Assembly (NCBI RefSeq): GCF_000010505.1
Contig: NC_010729.1
Coordinates: 1,805,501 to 1,869,500 of the forward strand
Origin: Porphyromonas gingivalis ATCC 33277
GTDB lineage: Bacteria; Bacteroidota; Bacteroidia; Bacteroidales; Porphyromonadaceae
Length of the DNA: 64,000 nucleotides
Reading direction: 5' to 3'
Of this stretch, positions 52,701-62,448 are shown piece by piece. The position numbers and the translations under genes were made by a program. A model generated the notes under the pieces. It ran no database searches, was not told where the DNA came from, and saw nothing but the letters and a program-made list of their open reading frames with translations. Every line of letters begins with the position of its first letter. The stretch's first letter is position 1.

Positions 52701-55700
52701 ATGATTTTATTCTTTCACCATTCGTCCGGCTCTGTCTATGCCGTGGAGAGTGAAGTTCAGTTCAGCGAAGAAGAAATACATCGGCTGGTATGGCTGTTTG
52801 GCGGAGCCGAACCCTGTCAGTCCGATGTTGTAAACGGCTATCACGTAGGCCCTCGTCGGGAGATGGTAACACCTTGGAGTACCAACGCCGTCGAGATAAC
52901 GCAGAATATGAACGTTGCAGGCATACGCCGTATTGAAGAGTTCTTTCCGGTGAAAGGTGCCGATGCGGAGTTCGATCCCATGCTTCAAGCCCTTTATGAG
53001 CAGCTGGACCAAAAGATTTTCGATATAGATCGTAAGCCTGAGCCGATCATTTCCGTCAAGGACATTCGCACTTATAATGAAACTGAGGGATTGGCTCTGA
53101 GCGAAGATGAAATCAGTTATTTGGAAGGCGTGTCCGAACGCATTGGCAGGCCGCTCACGGACAGCGAGTTGTTCGGATTCTCACAGGTCAATTCCGAACA
53201 CTGCCGGCACAAGATATTCGGCGGCACGTTTATTATTGATGGAGAGGAGAAGGAAAGCTCTCTCTTCAACCTGATCAAACGTACCTCTGCTGTCAATCCC
53301 AATTTGCTTGTGTCCGCATACAAGGACAATGTGGCTTTTATCCAAGGCCCGAAGGTAGAGCAATTTGCCCCCCGCAGTGCAGACAAACCGGACTACTTCG
53401 AGACCAAAACGATAGATACCGTACTGAGTCTCAAAGCCGAGACACATAATTTCCCTACTACGGTGGAGCCTTTCAACGGCGCAGCCACAGGGACAGGGGG
53501 AGAGATTCGTGACCGAATGGCCGGTGGAAAGAGCAGCATTCCGTTGGCAGGTACCGCTGTCTATATGACTTCTTACGCCCGTACTGATGGAACACGACCA
53601 TTCGAAAAGAAACTATCCGAACGCCGTTGGCTCTATCAATCGCCCCGTCAGATCTTGACCAAGGCCTCTAACGGTGCCAGCGATTTCGGCAATAAATTCG
53701 GCCAGCCACTCATTACAGGATCCGTTCTGACCTTTGAACACCAAGAAACTCCCGATACTACCTGCTATGGCTATGACAAAGTCATCATGCTTGCCGGAGG
53801 TGTCGGCTATGCCAAACAGTCGGACGCTCTTAAAGGAGAGCCGTCTCCGGGAGAAAAAGTAGTAATCCTGGGTGGAGACAATTACCGCATAGGTATGGGG
53901 GGCGGAGCTGTCAGCTCTGTGAATACGGGACAATTGTCCGGCAGTATAGAACTGAATGCCATCCAGCGCTCTAATCCCGAGATGCAGAAGCGTGTACAGA
54001 ATGTGATCAGAGCTATAGCGGAAAATGACAATAACCCGATCGTCTCCATCCACGATCACGGAGCCGGAGGACATCTCAACTGCCTGTCCGAATTGGTGGA
54101 AGCGACCGGCGGACGAATCGACATGGATCGGCTTCCCGTCGGAGACCCTACCCTCTCTGCCAAAGAGATAATCGGCAACGAGAGTCAGGAACGTATGGGG
54201 ATGCTGATGCAGGAGAAAGATTTGGAATATGTACGCAAAATAGCCGAACGCGAACGCGCTCCCATGTATGTGGTCGGAGAGACCACTGACGATATGCGCT
54301 TCGTCTTCCGCAAGGACAATGGCGAGTGTCCTATCGACATGAAGCTGGACGACATGTTTGGCAAGCCTCCCCGTACCATCATGGAGGACAGAACCATAGA
54401 ACATCACTATCAGGCACTGCAATACGACCCTGCCCGTCTGGACGAATATCTGGAGCAAGTATTGCGTATGGAGTCAGTAGCTTGTAAGGATTGGCTTACC
54501 AATAAGGTGGACAGATCTGTGACAGGACGAGTGGCTCGCCAGCAGTGTCAGGGCGAATTGCAACTTCCGCTCAGCGACCTCGGTGCTATGGCTCTGGACT
54601 ATCGCGGCCATAGCGGAGTGGCTACTTCTATCGGCCATGCCCCTCAGGCCGCCTTGGCCGATCCGGCAGCCGGCTCGGTGCTGGCCATAGCCGAAGCTCT
54701 GACCAATATCGTCTTTGCTCCGCTTCGTAATGGTATCGAGGGTGTGAGCCTGTCGGCCAACTGGATGTGGCCCTGCCGTAACGAAGGCGAAGATGCCCGT
54801 CTGTACCGTGCCGTGGAAGCCTGTTCGGACTTTGCCGTCGATCTGGGCATCAACATCCCTACCGGCAAGGACTCCCTGTCCATGACACAGAAATATGAGG
54901 ACAAAAAAGTGCTGAGTCCCGGTACGGTGATTATCAGTGCCGCAGCCGAAGTGACAGACATTCGTCGCATCGTCAGCCCCGTCCTCAGCCATATAGCCGC
55001 TACCGCTCTCTACTATATCGATTTCAGCTTCTGCCCGTTCTCTTTGGGAGGATCGGCCTTTGCCCAGAGCTTGGGTACTATCGGTGATGAAGTCCCCACT
55101 GTACGTGATCCGGAATATTTCCGCGATGCGTTCAATACCGTACAGGAACTCATTGACAAGGGTCTGGTTCTGGCCGGACACGACATATCCGCAGGCGGTC
55201 TGATTACGGCTCTTCTGGAAATGTGCTTTGCCAATGTAGAAGGCGGTCTGGAGGTGGAATTGGATAACCTCGTGGAAGACGACCTGATCAAAGTCCTCTT
55301 TGCCGAAAACCCGGGTATCCTCATTCAGGTAAAGGACCGCAAAGCCGTTGATAAGATCCTGACCGATGCCGGCATCGGTTTCCTCCCGATAGCCAAGCCC
55401 ACCCAAGAGCGACACCTCTTGATACATAAAGACGGAGCCGAATACCTGTTCGGTATCGACCACATGCGCGACGTTTGGTATGAGTCGTCCTACCTGCTGG
55501 ACTGCTTCCAGAGTGGCAATACCTTGGCCGGCAACCGCTTCGAAAACTATAAGGAACAACCGGTCGTATATCACTTCCCCAAACAATTTACGGGTGATCT
55601 GAAAGCGATGGGTTTGGATCCCGATCGAAAGACGGCATCCGGCATCCGCGCCGCCATCATTCGCGACAAGGGAACGAATGGAGAGCGGGAAATGGCCTAT

Positions 55701-56405
55701 GCTCTCTATCTGGCCGGCTTCGACGTGAAGGACGTACACCTGACAGACCTGACCAGTGGAAGAGAGACACTGGAAGACATCCGGATGATTGTCTTCTGTG
55801 GTGGATTTTCCAATTCGGACGTACTCGGATCTGCCAAAGGATGGGCCGGCGGTATTCTCTTCAATGAGCAAGCCAAAGCCACGCTGGATCGTTTCTTCGC
55901 ACGCCCCGATACGCTCAGCCTCGGTATCTGCAACGGCTGCCAGCTGATGGCCGAGTTGGAACTTCTATACCCCGAACACGAACTCAAGCACAAGCTTGTC
56001 CACAACGAATCGCAGAAATTCGAAAGCACATTCGTCACTCTCGAAATCCCGCATAACGACTCCATCATGCTCGGCAATCTGGCCGGAAGCAAGATCGGTG
56101 TATGGTGTGCTCATGGCGAGGGTCGGTTCAGTCTCCCGTACGAGGAGAAAGCCTACCATGTGGTGGCCAAGTACGAATACGACGGCTATCCTGCCAATCC
56201 CAACGGATCGCCACACCGCATAGCCGGATTGTGCAGCGCGGATGGCCGCCATCTGACGATGATGCCACATCCGGAGCGGAGCATATTCCCCTGGCAGTGC
56301 GGTTATTATCCCGAATCACAACGACACGAACATCAGGTGACACCTTGGATGCAGGCTTTCCGCAACGCTTACGAGTGGATAGCCAAGCAGGTGAAAAATG
56401 GATGA
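52701..56405 (+). CDS. purL: Phosphoribosylformylglycinamidine synthase
   Basis: Large-type PurL makes FGAM from FGAR, glutamine and ATP in purine synthesis. The 1234 residues carry the linker and two AIRS-like halves (FSQVNSEHCRHKIFGG and ETHNFPTTVEPFNGAATGTGG, cited in part) and a C-terminal glutamine amidotransferase with the nucleophile Cys in GICNGCQLMAELE and the His in HPERSIFPWQ. No purine-gene neighbours are present; dprA overlaps its end by 8 bp. The length is slightly under the E. coli 1295. Confidence 0.96.
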   Translation: MILFFHHSSGSVYAVESEVQFSEEEIHRLVWLFGGAEPCQSDVVNGYHVGPRREMVTPWSTNAVEITQNMNVAGIRRIEEFFPVKGADAEFDPMLQALYEQLDQKIFDIDRKPEPIISVKDIRTYNETEGLALSEDEISYLEGVSERIGRPLTDSELFGFSQVNSEHCRHKIFGGTFIIDGEEKESSLFNLIKRTSAVNPNLLVSAYKDNVAFIQGPKVEQFAPRSADKPDYFETKTIDTVLSLKAETHNFPTTVEPFNGAATGTGGEIRDRMAGGKSSIPLAGTAVYMTSYARTDGTRPFEKKLSERRWLYQSPRQILTKASNGASDFGNKFGQPLITGSVLTFEHQETPDTTCYGYDKVIMLAGGVGYAKQSDALKGEPSPGEKVVILGGDNYRIGMGGGAVSSVNTGQLSGSIELNAIQRSNPEMQKRVQNVIRAIAENDNNPIVSIHDHGAGGHLNCLSELVEATGGRIDMDRLPVGDPTLSAKEIIGNESQERMGMLMQEKDLEYVRKIAERERAPMYVVGETTDDMRFVFRKDNGECPIDMKLDDMFGKPPRTIMEDRTIEHHYQALQYDPARLDEYLEQVLRMESVACKDWLTNKVDRSVTGRVARQQCQGELQLPLSDLGAMALDYRGHSGVATSIGHAPQAALADPAAGSVLAIAEALTNIVFAPLRNGIEGVSLSANWMWPCRNEGEDARLYRAVEACSDFAVDLGINIPTGKDSLSMTQKYEDKKVLSPGTVIISAAAEVTDIRRIVSPVLSHIAATALYYIDFSFCPFSLGGSAFAQSLGTIGDEVPTVRDPEYFRDAFNTVQELIDKGLVLAGHDISAGGLITALLEMCFANVEGGLEVELDNLVEDDLIKVLFAENPGILIQVKDRKAVDKILTDAGIGFLPIAKPTQERHLLIHKDGAEYLFGIDHMRDVWYESSYLLDCFQSGNTLAGNRFENYKEQPVVYHFPKQFTGDLKAMGLDPDRKTASGIRAAIIRDKGTNGEREMAYALYLAGFDVKDVHLTDLTSGRETLEDIRMIVFCGGFSNSDVLGSAKGWAGGILFNEQAKATLDRFFARPDTLSLGICNGCQLMAELELLYPEHELKHKLVHNESQKFESTFVTLEIPHNDSIMLGNLAGSKIGVWCAHGEGRFSLPYEEKAYHVVAKYEYDGYPANPNGSPHRIAGLCSADGRHLTMMPHPERSIFPWQCGYYPESQRHEHQVTPWMQAFRNAYEWIAKQVKNG

Positions 56406-57522
56406 TCGTCGCCCCCAACTGACAGAGGAGCAACTGCTTTTCCGCATCGCACTCACGCATGTAAAAGGCGTGGGTAGCGTGCTGGCAAGGCAGCTGCTCT
56501 CGGCTATGGGCAGTCCCGAAGCCATCTTTTCCGAGAAGAAGGAGCTGGTACAGAGGCTACCGAAAGCACCTCGCCGCCTGCTCGATGCCATCTTCTCTCC
56601 TTCGGTCATGGAGGAAGCACGCCGAAAGTTGGATCAAGCCCTCAAAGCCGGTCTGGATATGTATTTCGTCACCGATGATAACTATCCTTACCGCTTGAAA
56701 GAATGTGTCGATGCCCCCATCCTTCTTTATTCCAAAGGCAATGTCGATCTCTCGCCACGTAGGGTGCTGAGCATTGTAGGTACGCGCAATATCACGGCTT
56801 ACGGACGTACAGCCACGGAGCGAATCGTATCAGGATTAGCTGAAACCATCCCCGATTTGCTTATCGTCAGCGGACTGGCGTACGGCGTCGATGTCGCAGC
56901 TCATAAGGCCGCCTTGGATAATGGCTTGCCCACTGTAGCTGTATTGGCCCATGGATTGGACAGGATTTATCCGAGCAGTCATCGTTCCATTGCTATGGAG
57001 ATGCTCCGAAACGGAGGCTTGCTCACGGATTACCCTATGGGGACTGAACCGGAGCGATTCAATTTCGTCGGTCGCAATCGCATCGTAGCAGGTTTGTCGG
57101 ATGCCACACTTGTGATCGAATCGGCCGAAAAAGGAGGCTCCCTCATCACTGCCGGACTGGCATTCGGCTACAATCGGGAAGTACTGGCTCTACCCGGACG
57201 AGCCACGGATAGCCGTTCGGCCGGCTGCAATGCCTTGATAAGGGATCAAAAAGCCGCGCTTGTCAGCTCGGCTCAAGATGTGCTGACGCTGCTCGATTGG
57301 AGTTCTACCATAGACGCCAAACCTCAGACATTGAATTTCCGTCCCGATAGTTGGCCGGATACCCCCGTAGCCGAATGTCTTCTCAGAGCAGGCACAGCCT
57401 CGGTGGACGAGCTGACACGCGCTACCGGACTACCTATAAACGATGTTTCGTCTCAGCTTTTCGACCTCGAATTGGACGGACTGGTACAGTCTCAGCCCGG
57501 TGGCATATACTCCGTTATATAA
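56398..57522 (+). CDS. dprA: DNA-processing protein DprA
   Basis: DprA loads RecA on incoming single-stranded DNA during natural transformation, a process P. gingivalis is known to perform. The 374-residue protein has an N-terminal helix-hairpin-helix region (HVKGVGSVLARQLLSAMG), the Rossmann-like core VGTRNITAYGRTATE...VSGLAYGVDVAAHKAAL, and a C-terminal winged-helix-like domain (about 310-370). The start overlaps purL by 8 bp. Confidence 0.94.
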   Translation: MDDRRPQLTEEQLLFRIALTHVKGVGSVLARQLLSAMGSPEAIFSEKKELVQRLPKAPRRLLDAIFSPSVMEEARRKLDQALKAGLDMYFVTDDNYPYRLKECVDAPILLYSKGNVDLSPRRVLSIVGTRNITAYGRTATERIVSGLAETIPDLLIVSGLAYGVDVAAHKAALDNGLPTVAVLAHGLDRIYPSSHRSIAMEMLRNGGLLTDYPMGTEPERFNFVGRNRIVAGLSDATLVIESAEKGGSLITAGLAFGYNREVLALPGRATDSRSAGCNALIRDQKAALVSSAQDVLTLLDWSSTIDAKPQTLNFRPDSWPDTPVAECLLRAGTASVDELTRATGLPINDVSSQLFDLELDGLVQSQPGGIYSVI

Positions 57523-57536
57523 ATTGTACGACGAAG

Positions 57537-58433
57537 ATGTCTCCCACCTTGTCCATACTCATACCCGTTTATAAAAGGGATTGTCGCAGACTGCTGGAGG
57601 AACTGTATAAGCAGGCCGAAGAACTATCCGTCGGCTACGAAATCATTCTTGGAGACGACTGTTCCGGCGAACCTTACACCTCTCAATATATCGCTTACGA
57701 ACAGGAGGGACTGTGCCGACTCGTCAGTGCCGAAGAGAACATGGGAGCCGGCCGTCTGCGCAATCGCTTAGCAGAAGAAGCCCAAGGCGAGCAGCTCCTT
57801 ATCCTCGACTCCGATACCCTGCCGGCATCGCCCGACTTCATCGGGCGCTATCTGCGACATGCCTCCGGCACAACAGTCGTATGTGGAGGGTTCGTCTATC
57901 CGCCCAAATCCACCAATCCCCTCCGGCAACGATATGGCGCCGAAGTGGAAAGTCGATCGGCGGAAGAGCGAGCACGAAAACCCCACTCCGGATTCATCTC
58001 AATGGCTTTCATGATCCCAAGAAAACAGATGCTTGCCACCGGCTTCCCTCCCAATATGGGTATGGGGTATGAAGACATCCTGTTCGGCGAGCGTTTGCGA
58101 CAAGCCGGTATCCCCATCCTGCATATCGATAACCCTGTAGAACATTACCACTGCGATACTGCTGAGGGATTTTTGGCCACTACGCGTAGCTATCTGGACA
58201 ATCTCTATTGTCACCGCGAAGAATTGGCCGAATTGGTAAGCCTGCTCAGAGCATACAATTTGCTGAAACGGCTACACCTTATGCGAATGGTAGCTGCTTT
58301 GTGGCCACTGATCCGATCCTCATTGGAAAAGCAGCTCACGGGAGCTAAGCCCTCTCTCCTCCTCTTCAGCCTGTATAAGCTACTATACGTAGCCTCCCTC
58401 TCTTTGGCGTGTGCTGAAAAAGCTGATCCTTAG
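57537..58433 (+). CDS. GT2-family glycosyltransferase
   Basis: A 298-residue enzyme with SILIPVYKRDCRRLLEEL, ILGDDCSGEP, a metal-binding LDSDTLPA and a MGYEDILFGERLRQAGI acceptor loop (ED motif), fitting GT2 chondroitin/hyaluronan-type or capsule transferases. A C-terminal region with weakly hydrophobic helices follows (about 258-290). The start at 57537 lies 14 bp after dprA; a longer frame inside dprA is rejected. The last codons overlap an inverted repeat interrupted by IS copy C, so the C-terminus may have been altered by insertion. Confidence 0.85.
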   Translation: MSPTLSILIPVYKRDCRRLLEELYKQAEELSVGYEIILGDDCSGEPYTSQYIAYEQEGLCRLVSAEENMGAGRLRNRLAEEAQGEQLLILDSDTLPASPDFIGRYLRHASGTTVVCGGFVYPPKSTNPLRQRYGAEVESRSAEERARKPHSGFISMAFMIPRKQMLATGFPPNMGMGYEDILFGERLRQAGIPILHIDNPVEHYHCDTAEGFLATTRSYLDNLYCHREELAELVSLLRAYNLLKRLHLMRMVAALWPLIRSSLEKQLTGAKPSLLLFSLYKLLYVASLSLACAEKADP

Positions 58434-58482
58434 AAAGATCAGAAAAAGCAATAATTATATCGAAATGTTTGACCTCCTCTCA

Positions 58483-59821
58483 GAGACCTTTGCAAAATAA
58501 GGAGGTGGAGGGAAGAGGAGTTCTTCGCATAAAAGGAGCGAGTGAAAGGGGCGGCAGTAAGGAGTGAAAGTAGTTGTAAATCCCCCCTTTGAGGAGCTAC
58601 TTGCACGAGCTCCTCAAGGGTGGTTATGCCTTATCCTACGGATGAGGACATAATTATCCCCGGGGTTCTGTATAAATTAAAGGCGATGCTTTCAAGAATG
58701 TTTTGAGTATGGGTCTTGGCAAGTCCCCGGTATCGACATCGTCCGCCATGAAACCACCGGCGAATACTGCCAAAGGTGCGTTCGATGGTGCTCCGTATCG
58801 GACCGATTGCTTTGTTTCGTTGCTTCTCTTCCTCGGTCAATGCCCTGTTGCGTTGTGCCTTGTGCATGATGCCGTCTTGAAGGTGATGGGTTTGCAGGTA
58901 GGAACGATTTTCCCCGCAAGCATATCCTTTGTCCGCCAAGACGGCTGTACCTTGAGGTATGTTTGCACCCTGCAATAGGGGAATAAACTCCTTCGTGTCA
59001 CTGCGGTTCGCAGCTGTCGTTATCACCTTTTGAACAATGCCTTGAACATTGGTCAGACAATGCTTTTTGTATCCGTAGTGATAACGCTTTTGTTTGTACA
59101 CCCAACGGGCTTCTTCATCCGTCCCTTTACGCTGACGGACAACCTGTTTTTGATAATCCTCCTCTGCCTCTTTTTCCTCCTCGCTCCGATTGTCTTCTCT
59201 GTCGTCTGCGACTTCAATCGTAATGCTTCCGTTGGGTTTATGCGGCGTCTTCACAAGGCTTGCATCGACAAGCACCCCTTCCCTGACCGAAATGTGATGG
59301 CGGGAAAGTTGTTTGTTAAACTGCGCCAATAGTTTGTCCATGAGCCCCAACTCTGTCAGTGCCGAACGAAATCGACTGATGGTGCTGTGGTCGGGAGATA
59401 CCTCTTCCATCTTCAGCCCCAAGAATCGGGAAAAGGTGATTGAATCATTGATGCGCTCCTCCAAAGCACAATCACTGAGGTTGTACCATGTCTCCAAAAG
59501 CAACATCTTGAATAAGAGAATCACGTCATAAGCCGGGGCGCCGATGGCATTTTGTCGCTTCGTGTATTTCTTGTTGATCAGCGTCCTGATCGGACGCCAA
59601 TCGATAAGCCTGTCAACCTGATTGAGGAAGTCGTTTTGTGCTTTGCGATAACGCTTTGAAAGGAGTGCGTCTGCAAATGTTACATGCTCATCGGTATTCT
59701 TGGATTGGTATGCCATGGGAGGAATATTATGCTGTTTTTAATGCTCAAATATACAAAATAACTCCCTATTATACAATGAATTAATAAACAAAATACACAC
59801 CAATCGCCGTGCAAAGGTCTC
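58483..59821 (-). mobile_element. IS copy C, IS5-type, IS1126/ISPg1-like
   Basis: The element is about 1.34 kb with ends GAGACCTTTGCA and TGCAAAGGTCTC. The target duplication is blurred: CTCTCA-like bases occur on both sides because the target resembles the element ends, so bounds are +/-1. It is nearly identical to copy B. It sits inside a 16-of-18 inverted repeat (58412 and 59838-59850). The left part repeats the internal hairpin seen in copies A and B. Confidence 0.9.
58631..59716 (-). CDS. IS5-family transposase (copy C)
   Basis: An intact 361-residue transposase. It differs from copy B by a few residues (VDRL, KTPHKP and REDNRSEEEKE are the copy C forms). The DDE motif set is complete. 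Near-identity to B implies recent movement or conversion between the two copies. Confidence 0.93.
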   Translation of the reverse strand: MAYQSKNTDEHVTFADALLSKRYRKAQNDFLNQVDRLIDWRPIRTLINKKYTKRQNAIGAPAYDVILLFKMLLLETWYNLSDCALEERINDSITFSRFLGLKMEEVSPDHSTISRFRSALTELGLMDKLLAQFNKQLSRHHISVREGVLVDASLVKTPHKPNGSITIEVADDREDNRSEEEKEAEEDYQKQVVRQRKGTDEEARWVYKQKRYHYGYKKHCLTNVQGIVQKVITTAANRSDTKEFIPLLQGANIPQGTAVLADKGYACGENRSYLQTHHLQDGIMHKAQRNRALTEEEKQRNKAIGPIRSTIERTFGSIRRWFHGGRCRYRGLAKTHTQNILESIAFNLYRTPGIIMSSSVG

Positions 59822-59884
59822 CTCTCAGAGTGTCAACTTTTTTTCAGCACATATCTGTCGTAAAAATGGCGGTTTAGCGTTTGG

Positions 59885-59980
59885 AAAAACGTGGCTCGGG
59901 AATTTTTTCGTTTTGGTTCGGAAAGTAAAAATTTTACGCACCACAACGGAAAAATTCTCGCTCGCGAATTTCAGAAAATA
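59885..59980 (+). repeat. Dispersed ~95-bp repeat, copy 3
   Basis: It begins AAAAACGTGGCTCGGGAATT and contains TTTTTTCGTTTTGG and AAATTTTACGCACCACAACGG. It is the most diverged of the three copies, about 390 bp before the GH108 gene and in the same orientation. Between it and the promoter at 60181 no gene is supportable. Confidence 0.7.
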
Positions 59981-60180
59981 CGAACTGATGTCCGGTAAAA
60001 ATTGGGCAGTTAGGAAATTCGAGATAAAATCTTCCCTTCTTTGCCATTACTGTTCTATAAAGTGTCATTACGAAGGGGGAAAACAGCCTAACCACATATA
60101 AATGGCAGTAAAGCAGACTCCATTATTACAGTATGTTTTGAAGAATCTTCATTTTTTTACCGGACGGCAATAAAAATACT

Positions 60181-60188
60181 TATCTTTG
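60181..60188 (+). promoter_or_regulatory. Candidate -7 promoter element of the GH108 gene
   Basis: TATCTTTG matches TAnnTTTG. It lies 182 bp before the ATG at 60370, implying a long 5' leader that contains CTCTCTCTTTAAGAGAGA-type complementary bases (60201-60222) able to form a small hairpin. Confidence 0.5.
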
Positions 60189-60363
60189 TAGCATAGATAG
60201 TCTCTCTCTTTAAGAGAGAAATAGATCCTTATGGATAGGATAGGCTTAAAAACGAAGGTTCATGCAGTCGGAGGAATGACGGGAGGACTGTGGAACGAGC
60301 TTTTTGTAAGACGATGCCGAATGGCTTTTGGAAGTTGACTTATGTTGAACTCAAAGAAGTTGA

Positions 60364-60948
<585 letters not shown>

Positions 60949-61085
60949 AGATAAAAGCCTGCAGGTTCGTACCCTGTCAACGAATATCTCCATCTGTCGA
61001 TCTCGGTTGGGATAAAGCCCTTCTTGGAAATCCTAAGCCGGCCGAATGGGCTGTGTCATAATTCGATTTATGGCATAGCTCGTTT

Positions 61086-61679
61086 TCAGAAGCCGTATAT
61101 CAGCAGGCCGGCGAGACCGGCAAGCAGTATCGTGAGGATGGGATGGAGCCACTTCTTGACAGTGACAAGGAAGGAAAGCAGGAACAGGAGGATGCTCCAA
61201 AGGTCAGTGAAGTTCTCCCGTACGACTACCTGATTGAGGCTTGCCGAGCCGGTGGCGAACAAGGCTGAAATGAAGTCCGGCCGGAATGTGAGCAATAGTG
61301 CTGCAGCCGCGATCAGGCCAACAGAAGTAGGACGTACCATAGTAAAAGCGGCATCGACATAGGTGTTGCGTCTGAATCGTGCAAAAAAGGCCGAAATAAT
61401 CAATACCAAAACGAAAGATGGCAGGCTGACGGCTACCGTAGCCAAGACGGAGCCCCATATGTTGCCGGTCACGGTATAGCCTATGTATGTGGCACTATTG
61501 ATGCCTATGGGGCCGGGTGTCATCTGGCTGACGGCAACAATATCCGTGAACTCCTGCGCTGTGATCCAACCGTAGCAGTTCACCACTTCATCTTGAATCA
61601 GCGACAACATGGCGTAGCCTCCACCGAAACCGAACAGCCCGATCTTGATATATACCCAGAAAAGTTGCAAATAAATCAT
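61086..61679 (-). CDS. Chromate transporter half-protein (second gene)
   Basis: A 197-residue CHR-family half: one CHR domain with FGFGGGYAMLSLIQDEVV and MTPGPIGINSATYIGY plus about six membrane helices. Short CHR proteins work in pairs of opposite orientation. The partner lies 18 bp upstream on the same strand. Chromate efflux is the family label; the real substrate in an anaerobe without chromate exposure is unclear. Confidence 0.87.
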   Translation of the reverse strand: MIYLQLFWVYIKIGLFGFGGGYAMLSLIQDEVVNCYGWITAQEFTDIVAVSQMTPGPIGINSATYIGYTVTGNIWGSVLATVAVSLPSFVLVLIISAFFARFRRNTYVDAAFTMVRPTSVGLIAAAALLLTFRPDFISALFATGSASLNQVVVRENFTDLWSILLFLLSFLVTVKKWLHPILTILLAGLAGLLIYGF

Positions 61680-61697
61680 CGGATCGAAAGGGATTGA

Positions 61698-62288
61698 TCA
61701 GGAATGCATATTCCGAATACGAAAGCGGAGGTAACGACTATAGAGAATACCCAAAGCTGCGGCAACGAGGATAATCCACACGGGTGATATTCCGGCATAC
61801 CAAACAAGAATAGCAGCAAGGATCGGGATCCAGAGCGAAACGGCTTTCATCTTCATGGCTTTCCATGTAGAGATGGCCGGAGCTGCGATCATAGCAATAA
61901 CAGCAGGACGCAATCCTCGGAAAATGGCTGCAATGATTTTGTTGTCCCTCATCTGCGCAAAGAACATGGCTACAGCCAGAATGATCAGGAACGAGGGAAG
62001 AATAGTCCCCAAGGCACAAACGGCTGCTCCGGCATATCCTCTGAGACGATAGCCTACGAAGATGGATATATTGACGGCAAAGACTCCGGGCAGGGATTGC
62101 GCAACGGCAAAAAGATCCAGAAAATCCTCCTCCGATAGCCAGTGGTGCTTATCCACTATATCGGCCTTGATCAGTGGCAACATGGCATAACCTCCACCGA
62201 AGGTGAATCCGCCGATACGGAAAAAGGTGAGAAAGAGGGATAGATATGGATTCACGGCAAAAAAGAGACAGCTTGACAAAACGGACAA
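61698..62288 (-). CDS. Chromate transporter half-protein (first gene)
   Basis: A 196-residue partner with FTFGGGYAMLPLIKADIVDKH and SLPGVFAVNISIFVGY, the paralogous CHR motifs. Together with the next gene it makes a complete two-part transporter. The first hydrophobic segment begins within the first 20 residues. It is preceded by about 160 bp to the porN terminator. Confidence 0.87.
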   Translation of the reverse strand: MSVLSSCLFFAVNPYLSLFLTFFRIGGFTFGGGYAMLPLIKADIVDKHHWLSEEDFLDLFAVAQSLPGVFAVNISIFVGYRLRGYAGAAVCALGTILPSFLIILAVAMFFAQMRDNKIIAAIFRGLRPAVIAMIAAPAISTWKAMKMKAVSLWIPILAAILVWYAGISPVWIILVAAALGILYSRYLRFRIRNMHS

Positions 62289-62393
62289 TCCACGGCGTTA
62301 CGTTCGATTACGAGTATAGGCAAGCATATATAGGTGCAGTCCGAATACTCTCAGTCTAAGCCTTTAGCATGTTATCTACTTCTTCAAACTAAA

Positions 62394-62432
62394 AGGGGAT
62401 ATGCCAAAATGTTTTGTTTTGACACATCCCCG
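62394..62432 (-). terminator. Terminator of porN
   Basis: AGGGGATATGCCAAAA pairs with TTTTGACACATCCCC with two mismatches. On the minus strand it is followed by TTTTAGTTTG. It lies about 17 bp after the porN stop. The region 62289-62393 shows nothing else. Confidence 0.7.
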
Positions 62433-62448
62433 GATAATTGTTTTTGTA

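Noticed and set aside
54474-55871. 465-codon frame antisense to purL
   Set aside because: A shadow of purL, which carries all PurL motifs on the plus strand.
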